This document shows, one piece after another, positions 34,073-43,932 of a DNA stretch of 64,000 bases. The DNA lies in assembly GCF_003634635.1 (NCBI RefSeq), contig NZ_RBJB01000007.1:39027-103026 (forward strand). Direction: 5' to 3'. Positions within the stretch are counted from its first letter, which is position 1, and each line of letters begins with the position of its first letter. A model generated the notes under the pieces. It saw nothing but the letters and a program-made list of their open reading frames with translations, was not told the DNA's origin and made no database searches. Made by a program: the position numbers and the translations under genes. Source of the stretch: Marinobacter nauticus. GTDB lineage: Bacteria > Pseudomonadota > Gammaproteobacteria > Pseudomonadales > Oleiphilaceae.

Positions 34073-36820
34073 TTGAGTACCCGCTATCTGGAAAGCCTGT
34101 TCAATCCTGAATCCATTGCCGTTATTGGCGCCTCGGAACGCGCTGACAACCTCGGGGGTATGGTGTTGCGGAACCTGCTGGGCGGCGGCTATCCGGGCCG
34201 GCTCGTGGTGGTCAACCAGAGCGACTACGAAAACGTGCACGGGGTGCCCTGTGTGCGCAAAGTGTCCAAACTGGATTTCAGTCCGGACCTGGCGATCATC
34301 TGTACCCCGCCGGACACGGTGCCGAAAATGATCCGGAAACTCGGTGAATGCGGCGTGCGCACCGCCATTGTAATGACTGGGGGCATGTCCCGGACTCACA
34401 GTAAAACCGGCCAGCCATTGATGTATTCAGTGCGCGATGCCGCCCGGGAGACCGGCATCCGCGTATTGGGCCCCAACACTATCGGTTTGATGGTGCCGGC
34501 GCGGCATCTGAACGCCACCTATGCCCATATGGGGGCCATTCCCGGCCGCGTTGCCTTCGTGGGGCAGTCCGGCACCATTGCCAGTTCGGTGCTGGACTGG
34601 GCTTTTGCCAGGGGGGTGGGCTTCTCTTACTTCCTGACCCTGGGCGATGGCATGGACATCGATCACGACGACCTGATCGACTATCTGGCCCAGGACACCC
34701 AGACTCGGGCGATTCTTCTGCACATTGAAAACATCCCCAATCCCAGGCGTTTCATGTCAGCGGTGCGGGTGGCCTCCCGAACCAAGCCTGTGATTGCGGT
34801 GAAATCCGGACGGGTGCCCGAATCCGAGTGGTTTACCCATGCCTTGCCCGCTGGTATCAAACGCAGCGACCCGGTCTACGATGCCATGCTTCAGCGCGCC
34901 GGTGTGTTGAGGGTGGACGGGCTTGGCCAGATGTTTGATGCCCTGGAAACCCTGACCCGGATGCGCCCGCTGCGTCGGGAATCCCTGGCCATCATGGCCA
35001 ACGGCGTGGGCCCCGGCGTATTGGCGGTGGATCGGCTGGCGGATCTCGGCGGTGAACTGGCGGAGCTGTCGGAAGATACGGTCAGGGAACTGGGAGAACT
35101 GCTGCCGCCGTACTGGACCCGCAAGAACCCCATTGACCTTAACTATGATGCTACGCCCGAGCTCTATGGCAAGGCTATCAAGATTCTGGCGAAGGACCCT
35201 AACGTGGCTAACGTACTGGTGATGTACGCACCCACACTGATCGAAGACAGCCTGCAGATTGCCGATTCCGTGGTGCAGGCGTCCAAGGGCACCCGCCTGA
35301 ACATCTTTACCTGCTGGTTGGGGCAGAGCACGGTGATGGATTCCCGGGAAGAGTTTTACCGGGCTGGGCTGCCATCGTTCTTTAACCCGGAAAAAGCGGT
35401 AATGGCGTTTATGCAGCATGTTCGGCATCAGCGCATTCAGCGGCTGCTGACCGAGACGCCCGAATCGTTTACAGACCACTTCGCCGACCGGGCCAACACC
35501 CGCAAACTGGTCGCCAGGGCCTTGCGGGATGGCCGGCGGCATCTGTCAAACCGGGAAGCCCGGCGGGTGATCTGCGACTACGGCATCAATACCATTGAAA
35601 CCGTCTACTGTGATGACGTGGAAGAGGTGCTGGAGGTCTTCGCAGTCGAGCGCCGCCCCATTGATGTAACTGTTATCCACGAAGATGTGTGTTATCCGTT
35701 CCTGGATCTGAGCCCGACCCAGCGCCGCTATAAGGGCACGGTCAAAAAGCTCAACAGCGAACAGGTGATCATCGACAGCTGTCGCTTCCTGATGGACGAA
35801 TATCGGGAGCATTTCCCGAAAAGCGGGTTCCTGGGTTTTGCCGTCCAGCGTTCCTACCAGCATGTTGGCGGCATCGAGTTCAGTGTGGGGATCACTCGTG
35901 ATGAGGTGTTCGGGCCGCTGGTGGTTTGCGGGGCAGCCGGTGCCCAGATCAATATCATGACCGATCGCCAGATTGCGTTGCCGCCCCTGAACATGGTGCT
36001 GGCCCGCGAGCTGCTGCGGCGTACTTACATGTACAAACTGCTTAAAGAACACAGCCTGAAGCCGGAAGAGGATATCCGGGCGGTGTCCGAAACCCTGGTG
36101 ACGCTGTCACAGATTGTGATCGATATACCGGAGATCAAGGGCCTGGAAATCTCGCCATTGCTATTCAATGAGCAGGGCGCCGTTGCTGTAAACATCGCCA
36201 TTGACCTGGATGAACATCCGATCAAGCCCATTATCCAGCCCTACCCGCGAGAGCTGGAGGAGTGGCTGGTATTGCCCAAATCCGGTCGCCGCGTGATTAT
36301 TCGCCCGGTGCTGGCGGAGGATGAGCCTGCTCATCGGCTGTTTCACGAGCATCAGTCTCCGGAATCCATCCGTTACCGATTCTTCCAGTACCGCAAGCAT
36401 TTTTCCCGGGAAGACGTGGCCCAGATGGTGCAAATCGACTATGACCGGGAAATGGTGTTCATCGCCAATGCGCCCCGTGAAGATGGTGAAGGCGAGGAGA
36501 CCCTGGGTACCGTGCGTACCTGGACCGATGCCGACAATCTGCGTTGCGAGTTCGCCGTCATGGTAGATGACCGGATGAAAGGCGAAGGCCTGGGCGTGGC
36601 CCTTATGCAGAAGATGATTGATTATTGCCGTGCCCGGGGCACCATGGAAATGATCGGCAATGTGTTGCCGGACAACCGGCCGATGTTGCAGCTGGCCGAG
36701 CATCTGGGGTTCGAAATCAAATACAACCCGGAGGAAGAAGTGATGGATCTGCGACTGGTACTGAACGAGCCGCAGAAAGACTGGCAGAAGGAACGGCTGG
36801 GCAAAGGGGGGCATCTTTAG
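34073..36820 (+). CDS. Pat-type protein lysine acetyltransferase (NDP-forming acyl-CoA synthetase-like plus GNAT)
   Basis: 915 residues if the TTG at 34073 is used (GGGAG 7 nt upstream); a TTG at 34034 adds 13. The N-terminal half is CoA-binding and succinyl-CoA synthetase-like (FNPESIAVIGASERADNLGG; VGQSGTIASSVLDWA), followed by an ATP-grasp-like region (about 480-720). The C-terminal GNAT domain (about 740-890) carries VDDRMKGEGLGVALMQKMID. This layout is that of Pat/PatZ, which acetylates and inactivates acetyl-CoA synthetase and other proteins. Divergent from the deacetylase-like gene. Confidence 0.93.
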   Translation: MSTRYLESLFNPESIAVIGASERADNLGGMVLRNLLGGGYPGRLVVVNQSDYENVHGVPCVRKVSKLDFSPDLAIICTPPDTVPKMIRKLGECGVRTAIVMTGGMSRTHSKTGQPLMYSVRDAARETGIRVLGPNTIGLMVPARHLNATYAHMGAIPGRVAFVGQSGTIASSVLDWAFARGVGFSYFLTLGDGMDIDHDDLIDYLAQDTQTRAILLHIENIPNPRRFMSAVRVASRTKPVIAVKSGRVPESEWFTHALPAGIKRSDPVYDAMLQRAGVLRVDGLGQMFDALETLTRMRPLRRESLAIMANGVGPGVLAVDRLADLGGELAELSEDTVRELGELLPPYWTRKNPIDLNYDATPELYGKAIKILAKDPNVANVLVMYAPTLIEDSLQIADSVVQASKGTRLNIFTCWLGQSTVMDSREEFYRAGLPSFFNPEKAVMAFMQHVRHQRIQRLLTETPESFTDHFADRANTRKLVARALRDGRRHLSNREARRVICDYGINTIETVYCDDVEEVLEVFAVERRPIDVTVIHEDVCYPFLDLSPTQRRYKGTVKKLNSEQVIIDSCRFLMDEYREHFPKSGFLGFAVQRSYQHVGGIEFSVGITRDEVFGPLVVCGAAGAQINIMTDRQIALPPLNMVLARELLRRTYMYKLLKEHSLKPEEDIRAVSETLVTLSQIVIDIPEIKGLEISPLLFNEQGAVAVNIAIDLDEHPIKPIIQPYPRELEEWLVLPKSGRRVIIRPVLAEDEPAHRLFHEHQSPESIRYRFFQYRKHFSREDVAQMVQIDYDREMVFIANAPREDGEGEETLGTVRTWTDADNLRCEFAVMVDDRMKGEGLGVALMQKMIDYCRARGTMEMIGNVLPDNRPMLQLAEHLGFEIKYNPEEEVMDLRLVLNEPQKDWQKERLGKGGHL

Positions 36821-36826
36821 CCCCCC
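36806..36826. terminator. Strong hairpin at the end of the acetyltransferase gene
   Basis: GGGGGGC-ATCTTTA-GCCCCCC, overlapping the stop codon, then GTTCCTTTACT. The U-tract is poor. The convergent rdgC stop lies 7 nt beyond, so it may work on both strands. Confidence 0.4.
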
Positions 36827-36832
36827 GTTCCT

Positions 36833-37759
36833 TTACTCCTCGACGATGGCGGAGCGATCTTCTCCGCCCAGGGCTTCCAGCAGCCCGGGAATCAGCCGTG
36901 ACAGCTCCAGAGTCATGATGGTGAAAGCTGCATCAAACTTGGCCAGGGCGTCGTCGACATCGACGTCGTCCAATTGCTCTTGCAGGGTTTCACCGAATTT
37001 CAGCCGGCGTATGCCCAGCTCTTCGTCCAGTACGAACGAGACATTGTCGTCCCAGGTCAGGGCCAGCTTGGTTACCTGCATGCCGGCTTCCAGGTGGTTG
37101 CGGATCTCGTCGGCTTTGAGATCAAGGCCTTTACAGCGTACCACGCCGCCATCTTCTGACGGGTCTTTCAGTTCGCATTCGCTGCCCAGGGTAATGTTGG
37201 CAGGGTGATCGATGCTTTCGTTCAGCCAGCCGGTGAAGGTGAAGGCGGGGGATTGCTCAACCGCCGGCGGTCGCACAGGCAGTGATCCCAGGCTCTTGCG
37301 CAGGGTCGAGGCTAGATCTTCGGCCTGTTTCGCAGAGCCGGCATCAACCACCAGCACGCCGTCCTGAGGGGCCAGGTAAGCAAAGCATCGGCGGTTGCGT
37401 GAAAACGCCTGCGGCAGCATTTCCAGCATCACCTGTTCTTTCAGTTCGTCTTTTTCCTTCCGGCGCACCTTTCGGCCCTGCTCCAGCTCAATGGCTTCGG
37501 CACGCTCTTCCACAGCCTCCTTCACCACCGGCCCGGGCAGGATCTTCTCTTCTTTTCTCAGGGCAATCAGGTGATAACCGTTGGCGCTGTGCACCAGTTG
37601 GTCGCCATGCTTACCCAGGGGTGGAACCCAGCCCTGGCGATTGGTTTCCTGAGGGCCACAGGGTTTGAATGCGTCCGCCTGGAGTTTCTCTTCCAGCGCT
37701 TCAGCGGAAATATCGAAAGGTTTGGTGAAACGGAAAACACGGGCATTACGAAACCACAT
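36833..37759 (-). CDS. rdgC: Recombination-associated protein RdgC
   Basis: 308 residues, the usual length. The N-terminus MWFRNARVFRFTKPFD and the segment FKPCGPQETNRQGWVPPLG are characteristic. RdgC forms a ring around double-stranded DNA and restrains RecA. The C-terminal DDVDVDDALAKFDAAFTIMT also fits. It is a single gene convergent with the acetyltransferase. Confidence 0.96.
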   Translation of the reverse strand: MWFRNARVFRFTKPFDISAEALEEKLQADAFKPCGPQETNRQGWVPPLGKHGDQLVHSANGYHLIALRKEEKILPGPVVKEAVEERAEAIELEQGRKVRRKEKDELKEQVMLEMLPQAFSRNRRCFAYLAPQDGVLVVDAGSAKQAEDLASTLRKSLGSLPVRPPAVEQSPAFTFTGWLNESIDHPANITLGSECELKDPSEDGGVVRCKGLDLKADEIRNHLEAGMQVTKLALTWDDNVSFVLDEELGIRRLKFGETLQEQLDDVDVDDALAKFDAAFTIMTLELSRLIPGLLEALGGEDRSAIVEE

Positions 37760-37858
37760 GGGTCTGAATCCTTGCGTCAGGTCGGAGCTTGTCGAATCGA
37801 AAAAGGGGGAGGGATGATACGGCTACCAGGCGGTAGCCGTAAAGTGACGGCAGGCCGG

Positions 37859-38059
37859 TCAGATCTGCATAACCTCCACCAGCACGGTTTTCACGATAAA
37901 ACCGACAACGCCGGCGCCAAGCACGGTAAACAGCGCGATAGTGCCAAATTTGCCGGCCTGGGATTTCTTGGCCAGATCCCAAACGATGAAGCCCATCCAG
38001 GCAATAAGGCCGGTCAGAAACACCAGCATGGCGATCTGGGAAAATACTGCTTCGTTCAT
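37859..38059 (-). CDS. Small DUF2788-like membrane protein
   Basis: 66 residues with two membrane helices: about 8-28 (IAMLVFLTGLIAWMGFIVWD) and about 40-60 (ALFTVLGAGVVGFIVKTVL). A short loop KKSQAGKFGT joins them. This layout and motif fit the DUF2788 family, known mainly from pseudomonads. No function is known. It lies between yaaA and rdgC on the same strand. Confidence 0.8.
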   Translation of the reverse strand: MNEAVFSQIAMLVFLTGLIAWMGFIVWDLAKKSQAGKFGTIALFTVLGAGVVGFIVKTVLVEVMQI

Positions 38060-38119
38060 TGCTACTCCGATATCAACAGATGTCTGAAGGTGTTAAACAC
38101 AGGTCGGAAAACCGCCTGA

Positions 38120-38890
38120 CTACTGCTCGTCCCGCAGGAAAACCCAGTTGTTGTTATCGGATTGGTCTTCGCTGAAATAGTACCCCTCCAGGTTGAAGCC
38201 TTTGAGATCATCAGCCTGGGTAATTCGATTCTGGATGGCGTAACGGCACATCAGCCCCCGGGCTTTCTTGGCGTAGAAGCTGATCATCTTGTACTGGCCG
38301 TTTTTCCAGTCCTTGAACTGGGGGGTAACGAGGCGGGCGTCCAGGTGTTTTTTCTGCACGCTCTTGAAGTATTCATTGGAGGCCAGATTCACCAGCACCT
38401 TGTCGTCGCTGGCCAGGAGCTGGTTCAGGGCATCGGTAATCTTGCTGCCCCAGAACGCGTACAGGTCTTTGCCCCGGGTATTTTCAAACCGGGTGCCCAT
38501 TTCCAGTCGGTAGGGCTGCATCAGGTCCAGCGGTTTCAGCAGTCCGTAGAGGCCGGAAAGAATCCGCAGGTGTTTCTGGGCAAAACTGAAATCCTCATTA
38601 CTGAAGCTCTCGGCATCCAGACCGGTATAGACGTCGCCCTTGAACGCCAGAACGGCCTGCCGGGCATTATCCGGCGTAAACGGTGTGTGCCAGGTCTGGA
38701 AGCGCTCGGCGTTCAGTTGCCCGAGTTTGTCGCTGATGCTCATCAGGTTGCTGACCTGATGTGGTTCCAGCTCCTTGAGCTGGTCAATCAGTTCACAGGC
38801 ATCGTCCAGGAAATCCGGTTGGGTATGGGTTTCCGTTGCCAGTGGGCTCTCATAATCCAGAGTCTTGGCAGGGGAGATGATCATCAGCAT
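38120..38890 (-). CDS. yaaA: Peroxide stress protein YaaA
   Basis: 256 residues, typical length. The family signature [15 protein letters not shown] opens the protein, followed by [39 protein letters not shown] and the YFKSV segment. YaaA lowers intracellular free iron under hydrogen peroxide stress in E. coli and binds DNA. A small glutaredoxin-like gene lies 12 nt upstream, likely co-transcribed. Confidence 0.96.
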   Translation of the reverse strand: MLMIISPAKTLDYESPLATETHTQPDFLDDACELIDQLKELEPHQVSNLMSISDKLGQLNAERFQTWHTPFTPDNARQAVLAFKGDVYTGLDAESFSNEDFSFAQKHLRILSGLYGLLKPLDLMQPYRLEMGTRFENTRGKDLYAFWGSKITDALNQLLASDDKVLVNLASNEYFKSVQKKHLDARLVTPQFKDWKNGQYKMISFYAKKARGLMCRYAIQNRITQADDLKGFNLEGYYFSEDQSDNNNWVFLRDEQ

Positions 38891-38902
38891 ATCAGAGGAT
38901 CC

Positions 38903-39136
38903 TCATTGCAGAAACGTGAGTAACTGGTCCCTGGTGAACGGCCAGTCCAGCTCAGCCCCGGTGTCGTTGCGGCGCAGCACCGGGATGCGGGTGCCGTAGC
39001 GCTCCACCAGGGCTTCGGACTGGGCAATGTCCACCACATCCACCGGAATGGGCTCGGGCATCGGGGTGCTGACCAGCAGCGCCTCTGCCAGTTCGCACAA
39101 ATGGCACTGGGTTGTGGTGTAAAAAAGCAGTTCCAT
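38903..39136 (-). CDS. Glutaredoxin-like small thiol protein
   Basis: 77 residues. A CxxC motif (TTTQCHLCELAEALL) and a TRIPVLRR segment with the cis-proline give a minimal thioredoxin fold. Its ATG abuts the yciK stop. Likely a redox protein; substrate unknown. Gene order yciK-grx-yaaA on one strand suggests one transcript. Confidence 0.88.
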   Translation of the reverse strand: MELLFYTTTQCHLCELAEALLVSTPMPEPIPVDVVDIAQSEALVERYGTRIPVLRRNDTGAELDWPFTRDQLLTFLQ

Positions 39137-39888
39137 TATTTTTTCGGCTGCGCGTCAATTTGCTGGCCATGAACGCCTTTGCTGTCCCGGCCCATCAGAT
39201 ACAGGTAAACGGGCATCAGCTGCTCCGGGTCCGGGTTTTTCTTCGGATCTTCCGCCGGGTAGGCCAGCACCCGCATGCCTGTGCGAGTCGCGCCCGGGTT
39301 CAGGCTGTTTACCCGGATATTGTGGCGCTCGTCGTCCAGTTCGTCGGCGAGTAACTGGGCCAGGCCCTCAACGGCAAACTTGGAGACGGCGTAGGCGCCC
39401 CAGTATGCCCGTGCCTGCCGGCCAACGCCGGAAGAGGTAAAGATCATGGAGGCGTCATCGGATTTGCGCAGCAGCGGAATCATCGCCCGGCTCAGCAGGA
39501 ATGGCGCTGTGGCATTCACGTGCATGACCTTGTTCCAGGTTTCCGGATCGTACAGCTCAACCGGGCTGCGAGCACCCAGAATGCCGGCATTGTGCAGGAG
39601 GCCATCCAGGCGACCGAAATTGTCTTCCAGGGTCATGGCCAGCTCTTCATAATCCTTGACCGCCGCCCCTTCAAAGTTCATAGGCACGATGGCAGGTTTG
39701 GGGTGGCCAGCGGCTTCAATCTCGTCGTAGACTTCCTCCAGCCGCGAGACCGTGCGCCCAACCAGAATGACGGTGGCGCCATGGGCAGCATAGGCTTTGG
39801 CGGCAGCGCGTCCGATACCACTGCCGGCACCGGTTACCATGACAATGCGGTCTTTCAGAAGATCGGCGGGTGCCTGGTAATCTTGCAT
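39136..39888 (-). CDS. yciK: YciK family SDR oxidoreductase
   Basis: 250 residues. NAD(P)-binding TGAGSGIGRAAAKAYAA, HNAGILGARSP, catalytic serine in FTSSGVGRQ and YAVSKFAVEG for YxxxK. The RTGMRVLAYPAEDP C-terminal motif is typical of YciK proteins. Physiological substrate unknown. It lies directly downstream of mupP and ubiG, an order also seen in Pseudomonas. Confidence 0.93.
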   Translation of the reverse strand: MQDYQAPADLLKDRIVMVTGAGSGIGRAAAKAYAAHGATVILVGRTVSRLEEVYDEIEAAGHPKPAIVPMNFEGAAVKDYEELAMTLEDNFGRLDGLLHNAGILGARSPVELYDPETWNKVMHVNATAPFLLSRAMIPLLRKSDDASMIFTSSGVGRQARAYWGAYAVSKFAVEGLAQLLADELDDERHNIRVNSLNPGATRTGMRVLAYPAEDPKKNPDPEQLMPVYLYLMGRDSKGVHGQQIDAQPKK

Positions 39889-39951
39889 AACCTGTCTCCG
39901 TAAATCAGGCCGGACCGGGCCTTGGCCAGCCCGGTCGAAAATAATTGGGCG

Positions 39952-40632
39952 CTATTGTAACAGCTTTGTCAGGTCGCTGACGGTATCGGCGATGCGGTCG
40001 GCTTGCCACAGGTCAACGGTCTCCGGTTGCTCTATGTAGCCGTAACGCACCGCGATGGTGTGCATTCCAGCGTTCCGGCCCGCTTCAATGTCCCGTTCAT
40101 GATCACCGACATAAACAGATTTTATCGGTTCCACCTGAATCTGACGGCAGGCCAGCAGCAGTGACTCCGGGTGCGGCTTGCGTTCAGCCACATGGTCCGG
40201 GCAAATCAGGGCGGCACAGCGTTGCGCCAGGCCCAGGGCTTCGATCAGGGGCACTGCGAAGCGTGCGGGCTTGTTGGTGACAATCCCCCAGGGAATGCCC
40301 CGGCTCTCAAGGCTGCTCAGCAACTCGTCCATGCCCGGGAACAGGGTGGTTTCAACGGCCACACCGGTTTCATAGAGATCGAGAAAGGCCGTGTGCTTTT
40401 CAGGATAACCCTCGTGTTCGGGCTCCAGCCCGAATCCCACCCGAATCATCGCCCGGGCGCCGTTGGAAACCGAGCGCCGGATCTGTTCTGCGGGCAATGC
40501 CGGCATGCCGTGTTGCTGTCGGAGCTGGTTCAGGCAGCGGATGAAATCCGGGGCGGTGTCAATCAGGGTGCCGTCCAGGTCGAAGAGCACCGCCGCCGGT
40601 GTCTGCTCAGTCTTCACGGGTATCCCGGGCAT
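39952..40632 (-). CDS. mupP: HAD phosphatase, probably N-acetylmuramic acid 6-phosphate phosphatase MupP
   Basis: 226 residues. HAD motif [16 protein letters not shown], motif II IVTNKP, motif III KPHPESL and motif [19 protein letters not shown]. Sequence alone would also fit phosphoglycolate phosphatase (gph). The ubiG-mupP-yciK order is the one in which MupP was found in Pseudomonas, where it dephosphorylates MurNAc-6-P for murein recycling, so MupP is preferred. It overlaps ubiG by 26 nt, which implies coupled expression. Confidence 0.85.
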   Translation of the reverse strand: MPGIPVKTEQTPAAVLFDLDGTLIDTAPDFIRCLNQLRQQHGMPALPAEQIRRSVSNGARAMIRVGFGLEPEHEGYPEKHTAFLDLYETGVAVETTLFPGMDELLSSLESRGIPWGIVTNKPARFAVPLIEALGLAQRCAALICPDHVAERKPHPESLLLACRQIQVEPIKSVYVGDHERDIEAGRNAGMHTIAVRYGYIEQPETVDLWQADRIADTVSDLTKLLQ

Positions 40633-41323
40633 GCATCAGGTAATTGACGTCTACATCCCGCCCAAGCTTGTACACCTTGGTGATAGGGTTGTAGGTCATG
40701 CCGGTGAGCTCGCGGACTTCCAGCCCGGCATGGCGAAGATGGTCAGACATCTCCGATGGACGGATAAACTTCTTCCACTCATGGGTGCCCTTGGGCAATA
40801 AGTTCAGAACGTATTCGGCACCGACAATGGCAAAGAGGAACGACTTGGGGTTGCGATTGATGGTCGACACGAACAGGTGGCCGCCGGGTTTCAGCATACT
40901 GGCGCAGGCTCGAATAACCGATGCCGGGTCGGGTACATGTTCGAGCATTTCCAGACAGGTAACCACGTCATACTGGCCGGCATGTTCAGGATCCCGCGCC
41001 AGTTCCTCAATGGTGGTCTGGCGATAGTCCACCTTCACGCCGGACTCCAGGCCATGGAGCTTGGCCACCGACAATGGCGCTTCGCCCATGTCGATACCGG
41101 TAACATGGGCGCCCCGAAGTGCCATGCCCTCGGACAGCAGACCGCCGCCGCAGCCAACGTCCAGAGCCCGTTTGCCGGCCAGCGAGACGCGCTCGTCGAT
41201 GTAATTCAGCCGCAACGGGTTGATGTCGTGCAGTGGCTTGAACTCGCTGGTGGGGTCCCACCAGCGGCTGGCGAGCGCCTCGAATTTGGCAATCTCGTTC
41301 TGGTCTACGTTCTGGTTGTTCAT
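40607..41323 (-). CDS. ubiG: Ubiquinone biosynthesis O-methyltransferase
   Basis: 238 residues, family length. [19 protein letters not shown] near the N-terminus and the SAM-binding [16 protein letters not shown] are characteristic, with the C-terminal VNYLMHARD. UbiG performs both O-methylations in ubiquinone synthesis. mupP overlaps its end by 26 nt, and mtaD is just upstream. Confidence 0.97.
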   Translation of the reverse strand: MNNQNVDQNEIAKFEALASRWWDPTSEFKPLHDINPLRLNYIDERVSLAGKRALDVGCGGGLLSEGMALRGAHVTGIDMGEAPLSVAKLHGLESGVKVDYRQTTIEELARDPEHAGQYDVVTCLEMLEHVPDPASVIRACASMLKPGGHLFVSTINRNPKSFLFAIVGAEYVLNLLPKGTHEWKKFIRPSEMSDHLRHAGLEVRELTGMTYNPITKVYKLGRDVDVNYLMHARDTRED

Positions 41324-41344
41324 GTTCGGGGTTACTCCGGATAA

Positions 41345-42673
41345 TCAGCTGAGAATCTGTTTGCGCCATTCGTTCACCCGCAGAACCAGATCTGGTACGT
41401 CGATGCGGGTTAGTCTGCCATCCTGTAATTGTGGAACGCCATGAATCCAGCTGTGGCTTACTGCCCGGCCGTGGTTGCTGTAGACCAGGTGCGAAGCGGG
41501 GTCGTAGACAGGCTGCAGATAGGGGTCGCTCAAGTCGACGGCGATCAGATCTGCCAGTTTGCCCGCCACCAGGGAGCCGATGTCGTGGTCCCGCCCCAGG
41601 GCTCGGGCACCACTGAGGGTCGCCATTTCCAGCGCTTTGTGAGCCGACAGGGCTGCCGCATCGTCCGCCACAGCCTTGGCTACCATTGCGGCGGTTTTCA
41701 GTTCACCGAACAGATCCAGATCGTTGTTGCTCGCGGCCCCATCGGTACCGATGGTGACATTGATATCGTGATCCAGCAGTTTCTGCACCGGACAGAACCC
41801 GCTCGCCAGTTTCAGGTTGGACTCCGGGCAATGGACAACATGGGCGCCGGTCTTTTTCAGATGAGCCAGGTCGGATTCGTCGATCTGGGTCATGTGTACA
41901 CACTGCGTATTGGCGCCGAGAACACCCAGGTCTGCCATACGCGCCAGTGGTCGCTGCCCGCTGGCTTTTACCGCTTCCGCTACTTCAAAGGCGGTTTCGT
42001 GCAAATGCAGTTGAATGGCGGCACCGGTTTGCTGCGCTAATTCCACGGCGGCACCCAGAGGACCGTCGGAAACGGTGTAAGGGGCGTGGGGCCCAATGGC
42101 AGGCATGATGTAGTCATCCCGCTGCCATTGTTCAATAAGGTCCGCACCTTTGCGCAGGTATTCTTCTGGCCCTGAACCCCATACCGTGGGCATATCCAGC
42201 AGGGGAAAGCAGATCTGTGCACGCATGCCGGTGTCGTGGGCTGCCTGGGCAGTCACTTCCGGGAAGAAGTACATATCCGAAAACGTGGTGGTGCCGGTGC
42301 GGAGCATCTCTGCCATGGCCAGGCGCGTGCCGTCTGCCACGAACTGCTCGCTGACAAACTTGCCCTCTGCAGGCCAGATATGATCATTCAGCCAGGTCAT
42401 CAATGGCAGGTCGTCAGCCAGGCCCCGGAACAGGGACATGGCGGTGTGGCCGTGCAGGTTGATCAGCCCGGGCAGGACAACATGCCTGTTCAGGTCGAGG
42501 GTTTCCCGGGTGCGATAACTCTGGTCTGCCTCAGCCTGCGGCACGATCGCCAGAATTCGGCTGCCTTGAAGGATCACGGCCTGGTGTTCAAGGACAACCC
42601 CGAAGGGTTCGACGGGAATCAGCCAGCGGGCGTTGATTCGGGTATCGGCTGCGGTGATGGTTTCTGCCGTCAT
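41345..42673 (-). CDS. mtaD: 5'-methylthioadenosine / S-adenosylhomocysteine deaminase
   Basis: 442 residues from ATG 42673 (AGG 6 nt upstream); a longer frame from 42727 is not supported. TRZ/ATZ amidohydrolase: metal motif NLHGHTAMSLFRG, substrate segment DDLPLMTWLNDHIWP, further ligand IQLHLHETAFEV, and NVTIGTDGAASNND. In Pseudomonas it deaminates MTA and SAH. It is divergent from mtnA, which supports a role in methylthioadenosine salvage. Confidence 0.92.
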   Translation of the reverse strand: MTAETITAADTRINARWLIPVEPFGVVLEHQAVILQGSRILAIVPQAEADQSYRTRETLDLNRHVVLPGLINLHGHTAMSLFRGLADDLPLMTWLNDHIWPAEGKFVSEQFVADGTRLAMAEMLRTGTTTFSDMYFFPEVTAQAAHDTGMRAQICFPLLDMPTVWGSGPEEYLRKGADLIEQWQRDDYIMPAIGPHAPYTVSDGPLGAAVELAQQTGAAIQLHLHETAFEVAEAVKASGQRPLARMADLGVLGANTQCVHMTQIDESDLAHLKKTGAHVVHCPESNLKLASGFCPVQKLLDHDINVTIGTDGAASNNDLDLFGELKTAAMVAKAVADDAAALSAHKALEMATLSGARALGRDHDIGSLVAGKLADLIAVDLSDPYLQPVYDPASHLVYSNHGRAVSHSWIHGVPQLQDGRLTRIDVPDLVLRVNEWRKQILS

Positions 42674-42876
42674 TAACCTGCCTTGCGGGTTCGGGGCACC
42701 GGAGGCGCCTTGAAATTCAATGGGCAAGTATAACCAGCGCGGTCAGGCAGAACTACCCCGGTGGCGGCCGCTGTGCTGCGATTTTCCAGACATTCATCAA
42801 GCCTCTTCAAATCAGGGCAGTCAATCTGGTTTGATAGGGCTATACTCGCTGTTTTTCTTTGGTTCGGGAGTTTTTT

Positions 42877-43932
42877 ATGGCAGGTCGATCTTCCAATCGT
42901 TCCATCGGGACGGTGGCAATGCGCTGGCACGGGGACAGGCTGGAATTGCTGGATCAACGCCTGCTCCCGGCAGAGGAGCACTGGATTGTTGCGGATGGTG
43001 CCTCGGCGGTGGCCCAGTGCATAACGGATATGGTGGTGCGTGGGGCACCGGCCATCGGCATCAGTGCTGCGTACGGGGTGGCCCTGGCAGCCCGCCACGC
43101 AGGCGGAGGCGATTGGCAGGCCGAGATCAAACAGGCTATTCGAGTGTTGGCGAAATCCCGGCCTACGGCGGTGAACCTGTTCTGGGCGCTGGAGCGCATG
43201 GAAAAGGTGTTCCACGCCTGTCATTCTCTGGACGAAGCCACTGATCGGCTGGCGGCAGAGGCTGTTCGTCTGCATGAGGATGACCTGGCGGCCAACCTGG
43301 CCATGGCGGATTTTGCTCTGGAGGTGATGAATCCCGACAAGCCTGTCGCAGTGCTGACCCACTGTAACACCGGTGCACTTGCCACCGGAGGATACGGTAC
43401 CGCGTTGGGGGTGATTCGCCGTTTGCACGAGGAAAAACTGCTGAAACGGGTCTATGCCGACGAAACCCGGCCCTGGCTTCAGGGCAGCCGGCTAACCGCC
43501 TGGGAGCTGACCCGTGACCATATTCCCGTTACGCTCAATGCCGATGGCGCGGCAGCGGCCATTATGGCTTCCGGCAAGGTTAAATGGATTGTTGTGGGTG
43601 CCGACCGGATAACTGCCAACGGTGATGTGGCGAACAAGATTGGTACCTATAACCTGGCGGTCCTGGCGCGGCACCACAAGATCGGGTTTATGGTGGTGGC
43701 TCCCTCCAGCACCGTCGATATGTCGCTGGAGTCCGGCAAGGATATTCCGATCGAAGAGCGGGAGGGCACCGAGGTGCGTGAAATCCGCGGGATTCCCCTG
43801 GCGCCCGCCGGCGTTCAGGTCTTCAATCCGGTCTTCGACGTGACACCGGCCAGCCTGATTGATGCCATCGTGACCGAGAAGGGCGCAGTGCGTAACCCCA
43901 ACATCACCGGAATGCGGGCGCTGTTTACCTGA
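42877..43932 (+). CDS. mtnA: S-methyl-5-thioribose-1-phosphate isomerase
   Basis: 351 residues; ATG 42877 has GGGAG 6 nt upstream, so an earlier ATG at 42859 is not chosen. Family motifs: [38 protein letters not shown] with the catalytic cysteine, and [19 protein letters not shown] with the catalytic aspartate. It converts MTR-1-P to MTRu-1-P in methionine salvage. A TATACT at 42841 could be its -10. Convergent with the HTH gene, overlapping by 8 nt. Confidence 0.96.
   Translation: MAGRSSNRSIGTVAMRWHGDRLELLDQRLLPAEEHWIVADGASAVAQCITDMVVRGAPAIGISAAYGVALAARHAGGGDWQAEIKQAIRVLAKSRPTAVNLFWALERMEKVFHACHSLDEATDRLAAEAVRLHEDDLAANLAMADFALEVMNPDKPVAVLTHCNTGALATGGYGTALGVIRRLHEEKLLKRVYADETRPWLQGSRLTAWELTRDHIPVTLNADGAAAAIMASGKVKWIVVGADRITANGDVANKIGTYNLAVLARHHKIGFMVVAPSSTVDMSLESGKDIPIEEREGTEVREIRGIPLAPAGVQVFNPVFDVTPASLIDAIVTEKGAVRNPNITGMRALFT

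Noticed and set aside
39952..40632. Naming this HAD phosphatase gph
   Set aside because: HAD motifs do not separate Gph from MupP; the ubiG-yciK neighbourhood favours MupP, though Gph remains possible.
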